A stretch of DNA of 29,635 bases. It comes from Chrysochromulina tobinii (Eukaryota > Haptophyta > Prymnesiales > Chrysochromulinaceae). Positions within the stretch are counted from its first letter, which is position 1, and every line of letters begins with the position of its first letter. Below, piece by piece: positions 1 through 8,934 of the stretch. The translations under genes and the position numbers were made by a program. The stretch is from NCBI GenBank assembly GCA_001275005.1, contig JWZX01002385.1, positions 1-29,635 on the forward strand, given 5' to 3'. The notes under the pieces were generated by a model, which saw nothing but the letters and a program-made list of their open reading frames with translations, made no database searches and had not been told where the DNA came from.

Positions 1-1
1 G

Positions 2-2440
2 CCCTCGCCTCCACCGCCCTCACCGCCGCCGTCGCCTCCGCCTCCCTCGCCACCACCACTCCCGCCGCCACCCTCGCCGCCGCCGCCCTCTCTGCCGCCG
101 CCGATTGTCTTCGCTTTCGACCTTGGTGCAAGCGACGTCCTCCTCTCCACTGTGCCTCTCTTGTCCGCGTCTGCCTTGCTCGGGTTCTTCCTCTTGCTGC
201 TGTGGCTCTGGCGCCGGCGACATCAGCGGACGATCAAGAAAAAGCATGCTGACAAAGAGGCTCCGAGCGAGGAGGAGGAGGAGGCGCAGCGGGCCGCGGC
301 AGAGGCGGCACGCGAGGAGGCCGAACGGGTGGCGGCGCAGCAGGCAGAGGAAAGGCAACGAATGGAGCTTGCGGACCAAAAGCGCGCGGAACTTGAAGCA
401 GAAGAGCGTTGGAGATTGATGCAGTTGCGTAAGCTACAGTTGCGAGAGCAACTGGTTCGAACGGAACAGCGGCAGCGAGAGCTCTATCCGAAGGCGGCCG
501 AGGAGGAGGCAGCGGCCGAGCGGGCGGCGGCCGAGCCCCCTGCCGAGAAGAAGGCGACGAAGAGGGTACTCGCTAATTGGCTGAAGATGTATGCGCATTT
601 GTGGTCGAGCTACGAGTATGCGATACGACGTCCTGCGAGTCTCGAGGAGCTCGGCAGATTTCGGGACAAGAGCCATGGGATCCTGCGAGTCAGTTGGTCG
701 GCGCCTCCCCCACTCATCTGTCGGTGCCCCTCTGCGCTCATCCGCCACGTACGAAGGCACCAGAGAATCGCCCTGATTTGGCGAGGGCTGGCAAACGCGG
801 CGCTCAGTGCGGAGGTGGGGGAGCTCTCATGGCAGCCCGACGAACCGCTTCTTGACCGTATGTTGTCCACACCTCTCCGTATGTTCGCCAGAGCCCCGGC
901 GAATCCTTCGGCGGCGCTCACATGCCGCGAACACAAAATGCTCACCCGAGTGCGCCTCGCGGCTCTCTCAGCTCGTCGGGAAGGAGCATTTTGGAGCATT
1001 TTGGAGCTCGTTGAGGAGCTGCGCTCTTCCGCTCCAGGGCTCTCCAGAACTCCCCCCTCTCGCCTTTCCTCGGGAGCTTTCCCGCAGCAGCAAAGCCCAT
1101 CGCCATTGAGCTTCGATTCGCGCCGCATGGTTGTGCCACCGAGTGACCGCTCATATCACCGGCCCTACGGGAGTCCACCAGTCTACACCTTGGGAGCTGG
1201 GTCGGCAGCATCACCGACTACGCCAGCAGCCTTGGAGCCTTTGGCGGAGGCAGCGGCAGCGGCAGAGGCGGAGGAGGAGCGGCCGCTGGCTCGGAACCTC
1301 GACCCGGCGTTGGCCGAGGCGATGGCCGAGGCAATCGCCAAGGCGCTGTCGGACCAGCAGGCCCAGCAGGCCCAAGCGGAGGCTGCGCAGCAGCAGCTCG
1401 AGGAGAAGAACAGGGCGCTGATGGCGGAAAAGGATGAAGTCTATATGAAGTTGGCCGAGATACAGAAGAAGATGGCGGAAAAGCAGAAGGTCTCGGGCCG
1501 ATGCGGCAGCAGCAGCCCGGATTCGAGCCTTGGCGTGGCGCAATCCGACTTGACGAGCACGATGCTTCAGGCCCAGCGTCTCCCACCGCACGAAGGTCGT
1601 GTTCGGGCGGCCTCCAGCAGCAGCGGCCTTGGCACCACAGCCAATACCACGACAGCAGGCACCAGTGCCGGCAGATCGGACCTCTTCTCCGCCGACGGCG
1701 CATCCACACCGCAGGCGGCGAGCTCGGCGAGCGCCCACTACGGCGCCCCACGTGCCTGCTGCGATAGCACGTCTCCTCCGCCCAGGCTAAGCGCCCGCAA
1801 CAGCGACCGCAACTTCAAGCGTCCAGGAGGAACCGTGTTGAAGGGTGGAAGAGAGGTGAACACCGCCAGGGGCCTGGGCTCGTCTCGATCAGAAACGGGT
1901 AAATGGGTCGAGATGAGCCAAGGAGTCTGGACGAGCGAGGTCGCGAAGCCTGCGTCAGTATCGACGGGAGTCGCCGCGCTCACGGCGCGCGGAGCAAAGG
2001 ACAAGAAGGAGGCAGCTGCTGCCGCGGGGGAGAGCGCGGCGCCGCCGGCGTTGAGCCTCAACAAGCTGTCTGAGCTCAAGGGCCGCAACCCTGACGCGCC
2101 GATGGCAACGCCTCGCAAGGATGCTCCGGAGACGTCGCGCCGCAAGAAGGCTGCGATGCCGGACGAGCCATCGTCGACTGAGGCAGCTGCCGGGCCTGCT
2201 GCAGCACCGAAGCCTGACGGTACTATTGTGCAGGACCTGGACTCGCAGCCAGCGGCAAGTATAGTGCAAGACCTGGACTCGCAGCCAGCGGCAGTCGAGA
2301 CGAAGCCTGCAGCACCGAGCGGATTGAAGATCGAGATGCCGAAGGTTGATATTGCAGCGACGGGCGACGCGGCTGAGCCTGAGCGCCCCGCGCTAAGAGA
2401 CAATGAAAGTGACCTATACAACGGTGCATTAGTCGCATGA
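2..2440 (+). CDS. Pro-rich single-pass membrane protein with coiled coil, 5' partial
   Basis: The reading frame is open from the first bases of the window, so the gene begins upstream; 812 residues are visible. Visible residues 1-35 are almost only Pro and Ser, like the rigid extracellular stalks of algal wall or surface proteins. A hydrophobic segment at about residues 45-67 is followed by an Arg/Lys cluster, which fits a single transmembrane helix with a cytoplasmic C-terminus. Next comes a long Glu/Ala/Arg coiled coil (about 75-165), a middle part with aromatic and basic residues that I do not recognise (about 180-310), a second Ala/Glu/Gln helix (about 400-450), and a low-complexity tail with an 11-residue motif (IVQDLDSQPAA) repeated twice. 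I recognise no catalytic domain. It is probably a surface-to-cytoskeleton linker or receptor-like protein, but that is inference. The call of a real gene rests on length, composition and domain order. Confidence 0.7.
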   Translation, partial: PSPPPPSPPPSPPPPSPPPLPPPPSPPPPSLPPPIVFAFDLGASDVLLSTVPLLSASALLGFFLLLLWLWRRRHQRTIKKKHADKEAPSEEEEEAQRAAAEAAREEAERVAAQQAEERQRMELADQKRAELEAEERWRLMQLRKLQLREQLVRTEQRQRELYPKAAEEEAAAERAAAEPPAEKKATKRVLANWLKMYAHLWSSYEYAIRRPASLEELGRFRDKSHGILRVSWSAPPPLICRCPSALIRHVRRHQRIALIWRGLANAALSAEVGELSWQPDEPLLDRMLSTPLRMFARAPANPSAALTCREHKMLTRVRLAALSARREGAFWSILELVEELRSSAPGLSRTPPSRLSSGAFPQQQSPSPLSFDSRRMVVPPSDRSYHRPYGSPPVYTLGAGSAASPTTPAALEPLAEAAAAAEAEEERPLARNLDPALAEAMAEAIAKALSDQQAQQAQAEAAQQQLEEKNRALMAEKDEVYMKLAEIQKKMAEKQKVSGRCGSSSPDSSLGVAQSDLTSTMLQAQRLPPHEGRVRAASSSSGLGTTANTTTAGTSAGRSDLFSADGASTPQAASSASAHYGAPRACCDSTSPPPRLSARNSDRNFKRPGGTVLKGGREVNTARGLGSSRSETGKWVEMSQGVWTSEVAKPASVSTGVAALTARGAKDKKEAAAAAGESAAPPALSLNKLSELKGRNPDAPMATPRKDAPETSRRKKAAMPDEPSSTEAAAGPAAAPKPDGTIVQDLDSQPAASIVQDLDSQPAAVETKPAAPSGLKIEMPKVDIAATGDAAEPERPALRDNESDLYNGALVA
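2222..2293 (+). repeat. Tandem 36-bp coding repeat (two copies)
   Basis: Two adjacent 36-bp units encode T/S followed by IVQDLDSQPAA. They differ at only a few positions, so the duplication is recent. It lies in the disordered tail of the first gene. Confidence 0.9.
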
Positions 2441-2789
2441 GTCGCACGAGTCGCATGAGAATGCACTTACTACTTGAGGCTTCTCAGGGGTAAAGCAACA
2501 GCGATCTCTAACCCCGATTCTTAAGTCGACCCGATTTCTCGTGCATGTAGAGATTATGTCGGTATAGAGATACCATGTAGTACTTCACCATGTAGATACC
2601 TATTGTATTTTTACCATGTAGATTGTAATTTGTACGGTAGAGATTGGTGCGATGTGTGGTCCGGTCGCCCTTTTGGTAAGCCTTTTCCGAAACCGAGAAT
2701 TCTCTTCCTCTACCTCTGCAGGTGCTTCTGGCCTTCTGCTTGCCTCCGCGCTCCGGCGCCCGTCCCGTATGCTTGGCACTCGCTTTTCG
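2441..2789. other. Convergent intergenic region with CATGTAG repeats
   Basis: This holds the 3' ends of two converging genes. It is much richer in A/T than its surroundings. The heptamer CATGTAG occurs four times between about 2543 and 2621, with irregular spacing. I see no gene or RNA here. Confidence 0.5.
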
Positions 2790-4853
2790 CTACTCGTAGA
2801 CGCGGATCACGTCGTCGATGGGGGCGCGACAGAGAGGGCACGGCTGCCGTTGGTGCCGCATGTAATGGGCGCAGCGCAAGCAGGCGCAGCGGTGTCCACA
2901 GCGATAGAGAACAGCATCTGCTGGCTGCTCCTCGCACAGCAGGCAGAGCTTCGCCGTGGACGACGAACGCGGACTGAGCGGCGATGGCGCCGACCAGCCA
3001 GTAGCCGAAGGGTCACCGCCGTCGTCGTCGTCGCACGCACGATCCGTACCCGTGCGCCGGCCGCCGCTGGCGCCGAGGCGAACACGCGCCGTCCCCCCGC
3101 GAGATCCGCTGATCCTTCGGAGCTTGGAGCGCCCTATTGAGCGCCCAATTGAGCGCGCCTTGGATTCGCCTGCGCGCGCGTCGTCCGGGCGGCTTCGGCA
3201 CTGCCTTTCGACGGCGAGCAGCAGCGTCTCTTGCTGCCGCGCGATCTCGAGTAGCATACGCTCGACCGCCGAGGACCCCAAGGCGGAGCCACTGGGCACG
3301 TCGGTCGAGGCGGGTGGCACGGCCGCAGCGGCGTGCGTCGTCGCGGCGGCGGCCGTTGGCACGGTTGGCGGGCACCTTGGCTCGTCACGGCGCTCGACAC
3401 GGCGCTCGACATGGTGTTCATTACGGCGCTCATCAAGGCGCGAGGCGAGGTCGCAGAGCGCCGCCGTTGAGCGCGCCTGTTGCTCCTGGAGGGAGAGGCC
3501 CAGTGAGAAGCTCGAGCACAGCAGCTGGGTCATCTGCCGACTCTCGTGGGCATGGGCCTCCCATCGCGCATTGAGCGCCGAGAGCTGCTCCTGCATCGTG
3601 CGCTCGAGGGACGACAGTCGTGCCTCCACCGATACGGCGCCGGCGGAGGCGCGCGGCACGCCGGCGGAGCCGGTGGTGCTAGCAGTGACGGTGGTGGCGG
3701 GGGTAGCCGTGGCGGGGTCGAGAACATCGGCGGCTATGGCAGGATGCAAGCCATGCGAGGCCAGCTCTGCGTGCAGCGCCAGAAGCTCCTCGAGGTCACG
3801 CCGGAAGGCCGAGTGCAGTAACTCTGCGACCTTATGCTGCAGGCGCAGCTCGGCGAGCTCAGATAGCATCTCGCCGTCGAGGCGCTGCTTTGAGAGAGCG
3901 AGCGCCTCGGGGGAAATGCTGCCAGAGCGCGTGCGCTCGTCGACGGAGTAGGCTGAGTTTGAGCCGCCAGTGCGGCGCCACCCGCCGTCGCAGTGCGATG
4001 CCGATGACTGGCGCGATGGACGCGGCGGCGCACCGGAGCCTGCCGCGGCGCTCCGCCCATGCACCGCCTCGCGCAGCTGCGCAAAGTGACCCGCCTGTAG
4101 TGAGGCAGAATCCCGATCCATGGACTCCACTGTGCGCGGCGGAGGCGGCTGTGGAGAGGCGGCTGTGGATGCTGCAGTTCGTAATATGGGCGATGTAGCT
4201 CCTAATTTGGGTGATGCAGTCCCCGCGCGGCCCTTGGTTCTTGCCGGTGGCGCAGAAGAAGCCTCAGCTCTATGGGTAATGTCTTGATCCCTGCCGGTGC
4301 AGCTCCTGCCCGAGCAGTACAGTCTCTCGATCCCTGCAGCGTCCAACTCCACCTCTGCCTCGGTGCCAAGCGCCGTACAGAGCGCCGTGCCGCATTCTGT
4401 GCAGCAGCAGCAGGTGCGATGAATGTAGTGCTTACCCAGCTGGATCCGCTCCACTGCGTACGCTGACGTACCGCAAACGAGGCACTTCTCGGCGCCTCCC
4501 CCGAACTGGGGTAGTTTCTTCTTCGATGGCCTCTGCTCGGGCAGGAGCTGCGCCGGCTCTTGAGCAGCGGGCTCGGGCTGCTGCAGCTCGACCGGCGGAA
4601 ATGCATGACGTATGGGTTCCGAGAAACCGGTGGCACGACCCGATTTCAAGCCACGGCCCACAATCGCATTGAGTTGGCGCCTCAAGTTGGGGGCAAGGCT
4701 GGAGACGGGCCGCCTCTCCGAGAGCGCGGCGAGCTCCTCGGTACGTTGAAAGGGCTGGCCTTGCTGCGGCGGCGGATCATCGGGCTCCAGTCCGTGCCTT
4801 CGGCTCGCCATCCGTGGGAGGAAGTTGTTGTGATACGAAGCGAGTTCCGCCAT
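2790..4853 (-). CDS. LIM domain plus C-terminal RING finger protein, putative E3 ubiquitin ligase
   Basis: The 687-residue frame starts at an ATG. Residues 124-185 form a LIM-type double zinc finger: C124-x2-C127, H145-x2-C148, C151-x2-C154, and C180 with C185; the last spacing is one or two residues wider than usual. Residues 637-675 form a C3HC4 RING: C637, C640, C652, H654, C658, C661, C672, C675. The ending IDDVIRVYE resembles the RING tails of Neuralized/MGRN-like ligases. Between the fingers lie disordered Ala/Ser/Pro sequence and helical segments (about 330-375 and 430-490) that may form coiled coils. By family knowledge the RING recruits an E2 enzyme and the LIM domain binds a protein partner; the substrate is unknown. 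It shares a 192-bp promoter region with the small gene on the other strand. A LIM domain and a Neuralized-type RING in one chain is uncommon. Confidence 0.85.
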   Translation of the reverse strand: MAELASYHNNFLPRMASRRHGLEPDDPPPQQGQPFQRTEELAALSERRPVSSLAPNLRRQLNAIVGRGLKSGRATGFSEPIRHAFPPVELQQPEPAAQEPAQLLPEQRPSKKKLPQFGGGAEKCLVCGTSAYAVERIQLGKHYIHRTCCCCTECGTALCTALGTEAEVELDAAGIERLYCSGRSCTGRDQDITHRAEASSAPPARTKGRAGTASPKLGATSPILRTAASTAASPQPPPPRTVESMDRDSASLQAGHFAQLREAVHGRSAAAGSGAPPRPSRQSSASHCDGGWRRTGGSNSAYSVDERTRSGSISPEALALSKQRLDGEMLSELAELRLQHKVAELLHSAFRRDLEELLALHAELASHGLHPAIAADVLDPATATPATTVTASTTGSAGVPRASAGAVSVEARLSSLERTMQEQLSALNARWEAHAHESRQMTQLLCSSFSLGLSLQEQQARSTAALCDLASRLDERRNEHHVERRVERRDEPRCPPTVPTAAAATTHAAAAVPPASTDVPSGSALGSSAVERMLLEIARQQETLLLAVERQCRSRPDDARAGESKARSIGRSIGRSKLRRISGSRGGTARVRLGASGGRRTGTDRACDDDDGGDPSATGWSAPSPLSPRSSSTAKLCLLCEEQPADAVLYRCGHRCACLRCAHYMRHQRQPCPLCRAPIDDVIRVYE

Positions 4854-4879
4854 GCGTGATCGCTTTTACGTTGGCGAAA

Positions 4880-4910
4880 AGCGTACACCAAATGTACGCT
4901 AAAGTACGCT
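4880..4910. promoter_or_regulatory. Three copies of GTACGCT in a divergent promoter
   Basis: AGCGTAC at 4880-4886 is the inverse of GTACGCT at 4894-4900 and 4904-4910. The cluster lies 27-57 bp upstream of the LIM/RING start codon, between two divergent genes. It is a plausible factor-binding site, but I know of no matching factor in this lineage. Confidence 0.3.
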
Positions 4911-5045
4911 AAGCGCTCTACCGCTCAGACGATCGCGCAGCAACTCCGTGATCCATTCACACGACGGGCTCGAGGCCTCTTCTCGTTTCGAGAGGTGTGA
5001 CGAAACCGAATTCTCGGCAGCCGCACCTCCCACGCTCTGGGAAGG

Positions 5046-5378
5046 ATGGCGACAGCTTTTCGAGGCTTCTCGATGCAGCGAGTGGTCCGGCGCGGCATGA
5101 CGGCGACGGCTGGAGCAATCAGGCCCACGTCCGGCGTCGCGGCTCCCTTCATTCCCTGCGATCCCGGCTGCATGCATAACGGCAAGCTGCTCGCGCGCTG
5201 CAAATACTGCGCGCCGCCGGACTCTAAAATCGAGATCTCAGCGTCGCCGACGCTGGCGCAGTCCGGCACAGCGGGGCACGTGAATGTTGCCACTGGACCA
5301 GCATTCACCGTTTGTGATCCGGGTTGTGGCGATGGATACAAGCTCAGCAGATGCAAGCACTGCCGTCCCACGGCATGA
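5046..5378 (+). CDS. Small protein with two CDPGC/CKxC cysteine repeats, function unknown
   Basis: A 110-residue frame with an ATG start. It carries two copies of one module: C38-DPG-C42-x9-C52-x2-C55 and C90-DPG-C94-x8-C103-x2-C106. Each copy is preceded by a small hydrophobic stretch and contains a basic (R/K)CK(Y/H)C end. Two matching Cys4 modules in frame make chance unlikely, so I take it as a real gene. Each module could bind one zinc ion or form disulfides. The N-terminus (residues 1-30) is rich in Arg, Ala, Ser and Thr and lacks acidic residues, like a mitochondrial or plastid presequence. It is divergent from the LIM/RING gene. I do not recognise the family. Confidence 0.6.
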   Translation: MATAFRGFSMQRVVRRGMTATAGAIRPTSGVAAPFIPCDPGCMHNGKLLARCKYCAPPDSKIEISASPTLAQSGTAGHVNVATGPAFTVCDPGCGDGYKLSRCKHCRPTA

Positions 5379-6110
5379 GACTGAGGACAGGGTAACGCGA
5401 CGAGGTTTTGAGATGGAACGTGGGATAGGTTGGGGTCAGTTCGGGCCGCCGCGAGTGAGGCAGATCTGACCAATATGGCCGGTGAGGGCGCACCAGGACG
5501 ACTGTGCGCATGCGCATGGCCTGTGGGGAATGCTCCTCTTCCGACCCTTTTGCGGGTCTGACGCAATTATGAACGTCGTCTTCGAGCGAGTCCAACAATA
5601 AGTTAACACAGTGCGTGTGTGTCGAGAGGAAGAGCCCCTAAAGAGCCCCCAAGATGCGACGAAGGCCGAGAGCGTAGCTTCATTGCGTAGCTTCCAGATG
5701 TCAAGATCTGTCATTCGTATAAATTCGTCGATACGTAGAAAAGCCATATTAGCCTTCATTAGGAAATGGTTTACCCTACGGGGCCGGTCGTCAGTTTGAC
5801 CTAGTTTGACCCGACAGCTGCGGCCCCCGTGTATGGTGTATCAGGTTAAGTATCGGGGAACCACCCGCGCCCAATTGCCCGCGCCCTGAAAGGGGATCAC
5901 GGGCCCTAGTGCCTAGAAAGAAGAAATCGGGTAGGTAAATTCCGAGTGGTGCTACAAATCCCCCTCTATTATCGGACCAGCGTTTCTTCACGGTACTTTT
6001 CGGAAAAGTTGGTTCCGACAAGACATGTTTGGAAGTTTGGAACTCGGCTCGCACGAACGCGATGTGAGAGGGCGAGCGGCCGACCAACCAGAATCCAAGC
6101 CAAGTTGAGC
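5379..6110. other. Intergenic region, no gene recognised
   Basis: This separates two plus-strand genes. The longer open frames here, including 5436-5759 on the minus strand, have no family features. The frame of the next gene is open back to 5946, but has no ATG before 6111. I see no tRNA or other RNA. Confidence 0.5.
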
Positions 6111-7187
6111 ATGGAATTTACCCGTGGGACATTGGCCACCGGTGCGGCCGTCGGTGCCTCAGCTGCAGCCACCGCTGCTGCCGGAGCAGCATGTGCAGCC
6201 TCCGCCGCTGCCATCGTGGCGGCCATTGCTGCGTGTGCGGCAGCAGCGGCAGACTGCTCGCGGAGCTGTCGCTGCTGTGTGGAGCTCCCGGCCTTCCCTG
6301 GCCGAAGTCCCGAGCGGCTTCGTGCACTTCTGACGGCGCAACCCGTGGCTGAGGAAGTCGCTGTGCCAGTTACTCCTCGCACGCTTGCCACCATCAACAC
6401 CGATGAGGAGCTCTTGCCGCGTGACCGCGCTGCCTGCCACGTGCTTCACGCGATTGCCGAGGCGTCAGAGCACCTGATCACTGCTGGCATCACCGCGCGC
6501 ATTGGCTGGGACACAGTGCTCGTTCGGCCGGCGGGTGCATTGCCGCTCTGGGATCTCGGGGGTCACCGCTTCGCGACGAGCAACGCCGTGGGAGTGGTCG
6601 GCATCGCGGGCATAGTCGCCGTGCCGCTCGCCGTGCCGTCGAATGCTCTGCTTGGCGCGGGCTTCGCGCTCACGCAAGGCGTGTCCTTGCTCTGGGGTTC
6701 AAAGGGAGAGGTGGCGCGCGCCCTCGCGCAGGAGGACTTCCTCCGAAAGTATGGACTGCGCCGTGAAGAGCTCAAGTGGTCCCTCGTGCCTGTGTCCATC
6801 CTCTATTGGGATCTCGCGGAAGGAGATGGCTTGCTAGAGCTGTGCCTCAAGGCGAAGCGCGGCGCGCTTGGCGTCGGCGATCTGGGCGACACCCGCGACA
6901 CCGTCGTGCAGCTCAAGCTGCGAAAGCTCCTCTGCCGGTTACTCGATTGCATGCCGGGGACCCCTTCGGCCAAGGCGCAGCGCCTCGACCAGGCGATTCG
7001 AAAGGCCGCCTCCGACATGTCCGCGGCGCTGCCCCCGATCGAGGAGGCTGCTTTTGCCGACTTATCGGCAAATGCGAAGGGAGCACGCCTCGAGGCGGCC
7101 TTTCGTCTCGCGGCGGCAGATTTTGGTCATCCGGCGGTCTCTAGATGCCTCGAACAGATCAACCAATCTGCTCGATTGATGGTGTGA
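6111..7187 (+). CDS. Ala-rich membrane-anchored protein of unknown function (possibly 5' part of the next gene)
   Basis: The first ATG of the frame is at 6111, giving 358 residues. Residues 7-45 are nearly all Ala, Gly, Thr, Val and Cys and can form one or two membrane helices; a Cys-rich patch follows (CSRSCRCC). A second hydrophobic stretch rich in Val, Ala, Ile and Gly lies near residues 140-185. The rest is a soluble-looking helical domain with the phrase GDLGDTRDTVVQLKLRKLL that I cannot assign. The stop codon is only 66 bp before the next start. A good donor (ATG/GTGTGAGTG at 7182) and acceptor (CTTCACAG ending at 7238) would splice it in frame to the tetraspanin-like protein, so this may be one gene. 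Confidence 0.6.
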   Translation: MEFTRGTLATGAAVGASAAATAAAGAACAASAAAIVAAIAACAAAAADCSRSCRCCVELPAFPGRSPERLRALLTAQPVAEEVAVPVTPRTLATINTDEELLPRDRAACHVLHAIAEASEHLITAGITARIGWDTVLVRPAGALPLWDLGGHRFATSNAVGVVGIAGIVAVPLAVPSNALLGAGFALTQGVSLLWGSKGEVARALAQEDFLRKYGLRREELKWSLVPVSILYWDLAEGDGLLELCLKAKRGALGVGDLGDTRDTVVQLKLRKLLCRLLDCMPGTPSAKAQRLDQAIRKAASDMSAALPPIEEAAFADLSANAKGARLEAAFRLAAADFGHPAVSRCLEQINQSARLMV

Positions 7188-7253
7188 GTGTCTGTCTGGA
7201 GAAACTCACTTCACACCACGACTTTCTGTGCTTCACAGAGCGCGTTGGAAGGA

Positions 7254-8383
7254 ATGTCACACAGGAGCAGCGCCTCGTGTGCAACAGACCCCGACCCCGA
7301 CGATGAGGATGAGGAGAATGACCAGTTCGGCGCGAAGCAGATCCCAAACGCGAAGCAGATCCCGAAGCAGCGCATGACGCGCGCAATTGTGTGCCTCGGC
7401 GCCCTATCCTTACTTGCTCTCGGGGTGTTCGCGACGATGATGGGGATCGTCTTGCACACTTTGTGGATGTCCATATGCTTTGGCGGCCACGCGAGCGAGG
7501 TGGCAGTTAGCAGCATCGTGCTCGGGCTGTTCGCCGCGCTACTCTCGCTCCTCGGCTTCGTCGGCGCCCTCGTGCATGAGAGGGAGTGCCTGTGCCTCTT
7601 CGGACCGATCGTCTTGCTGCTTCTCTTGATCGCCGCGGGCGGACTCTCTGTGATCACGGACGCGCAGAGGGTGCTGGATGATTGGGAAAGGCACCGCTGG
7701 CGGCTGCACGATCCCTCGTCCGAGAGCTTGCACACGCTCTACGTGGGGCTCGGCGCTGCGTATGCCTTCTGCGCGCCCACTCCCGCCGGCGTCGGATCTG
7801 CCATTGCATCCCTAGACGGGCAGGTGGAACCGCCCCCCAGTATACTCAGCTGTCGGCAGGGGTCGTCGGCGCCCTTTGCTGCGTGGGTGAACGCACAGTG
7901 CCTCCAGCCGGCGCGCTTCCGCGATGGGGCGAGCGTCCGCCCATCCGATCTCTGGGCCGAGATCGGTACGTGCCGTCGTGACGTGGCGACTGCCCAGTCG
8001 AGCGGAGCCTTCGGTGCGCTCGTCGCGCCGGACGTGGGCGACACGGCGTGGCTCTTCTGTGCGTGCGCTCGGCCGCTCAAGACGACGCTCGAGCTTCAGT
8101 TGTTCCACCCAGGTGATTGCCTCTGATGGCCTCTGATTGCCTCTGATTCCCACCTGAGTGCCTCTGATGGCCACGGATTCCCACGGATTCCTTCTGATGC
8201 GGATTGCAATCCCTCGAGGCAGCGCGCATCGTGCTCGGCTCGCTCGTGGCGTACTGCTTGCTCCTCGCGCTCTTCGTGTGCGTCGCGTGCTCCGGCGCAG
8301 CAGTGGCCCAAAGGCAGAGGAAGCAACGAAAGATCGAGCTGCTCGTCCTCAAGCAGGCGGCGGAGGAGGCGCACGGCGACTGA
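7254..8383 (+). CDS. Four-helix tetraspanin-like membrane protein (two exons)
   Basis: Exons 7254-8112 and 8223-8383 join in phase 1 to give 339 residues. An acidic N-terminus is followed by TM1 (about 42-70), a short loop, TM2 (82-107), TM3 (113-134), a large outer loop of about 150 residues with at least six Cys, and TM4 (289-311) followed by a basic/charged cytoplasmic tail. TM4 and the tail lie wholly in exon 2; without splicing the frame stops four codons into the intron. The topology is that of tetraspanins, which organise membrane microdomains, but the outer loop lacks the classic CCG motif, so membership is tentative. It may be fused to the preceding frame through a 57-bp intron (7182-7238), which would make a 701-residue protein. 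Confidence 0.7.
8113..8222 (+). repeat. Intron of the tetraspanin-like gene made of about 10-bp repeats
   Basis: This 110-bp GT-AG intron starts GTGATTGCCTC and continues with imperfect decamers such as GATTGCCTCT and GATGGCCACG. Removing it restores the fourth membrane helix in frame. The same units and the same 11-base start occur in the first intron of the sirtuin gene about 13.7 kb away. Confidence 0.8.
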
Positions 8384-8934
8384 GAGCATGCGGCGGTGCT
8401 TCTGTGCTGCGCATGTGACGGGCGATGGAAGGCAGACCACCCTCTCCCCACCGCATTGCCATTGGGCTCGCCTGCCCTGGACAGCAGCATGACACGCCCT
8501 CTTGACGTGATCGGATGCGAAGTCTTTCAACCTTGCCGCGCAATACAACGACACGCGAGAGACGAGCCGCGGCTGGGCGAGACCGAGCGCCGAGCGGAGA
8601 GCGGCGACGGGTCGACGGTCGTATGCTTGAGTCGAAAATAGCAAAATTTCAGCTCGTCACAGGTTTTATGATTTATCAGGAATACAGCGCGGGACAGCGC
8701 TCAGCGGCGATGCGGCGTGGCGCTCGGGCGCGGCGTTCTCGCTACAAATGTGCAATGGTTTCAGATTTGCTATTTTTGGCGGCTCTGCGGAGTTTCAGTT
8801 TGGTTTGTCCCGGCATGATCGTCGATGCCGGCCCCTCGGATCGCCCCCCCTCCCCCATCCACGCTCCAGCTTCGTGCGCCTGAGTCCCCGCTTTCAACCC
8901 CGCTTTGGTTCCCCACATCGCCTCGGAGGACCGC
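8384..8934. other. Convergent 3' region with a small hairpin
   Basis: No convincing gene lies between the two converging genes. A perfect 7-bp inverted repeat (CCGGCAT at 8810-8816, ATGCCGG at 8825-8831, 8-base loop) lies about 100 bp past the stop codon of the minus-strand gene. It could be a 3' UTR structure. Confidence 0.45.

Noticed and set aside
4925-5566. 213-residue minus-strand open frame opposite the small Cys gene
   Set aside because: It has no domain, biased composition and no repeats; the plus-strand frame has a clear duplicated Cys module.
8113-8222. Target-site duplication around the tetraspanin intron
   Set aside because: Only CAG is shared between exon end and intron end, which splice consensus alone explains.
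8515-8883. 122-residue plus-strand open frame between two convergent genes
   Set aside because: Composition is irregular, it has no family feature, and part overlaps the hairpin in the 3' region.
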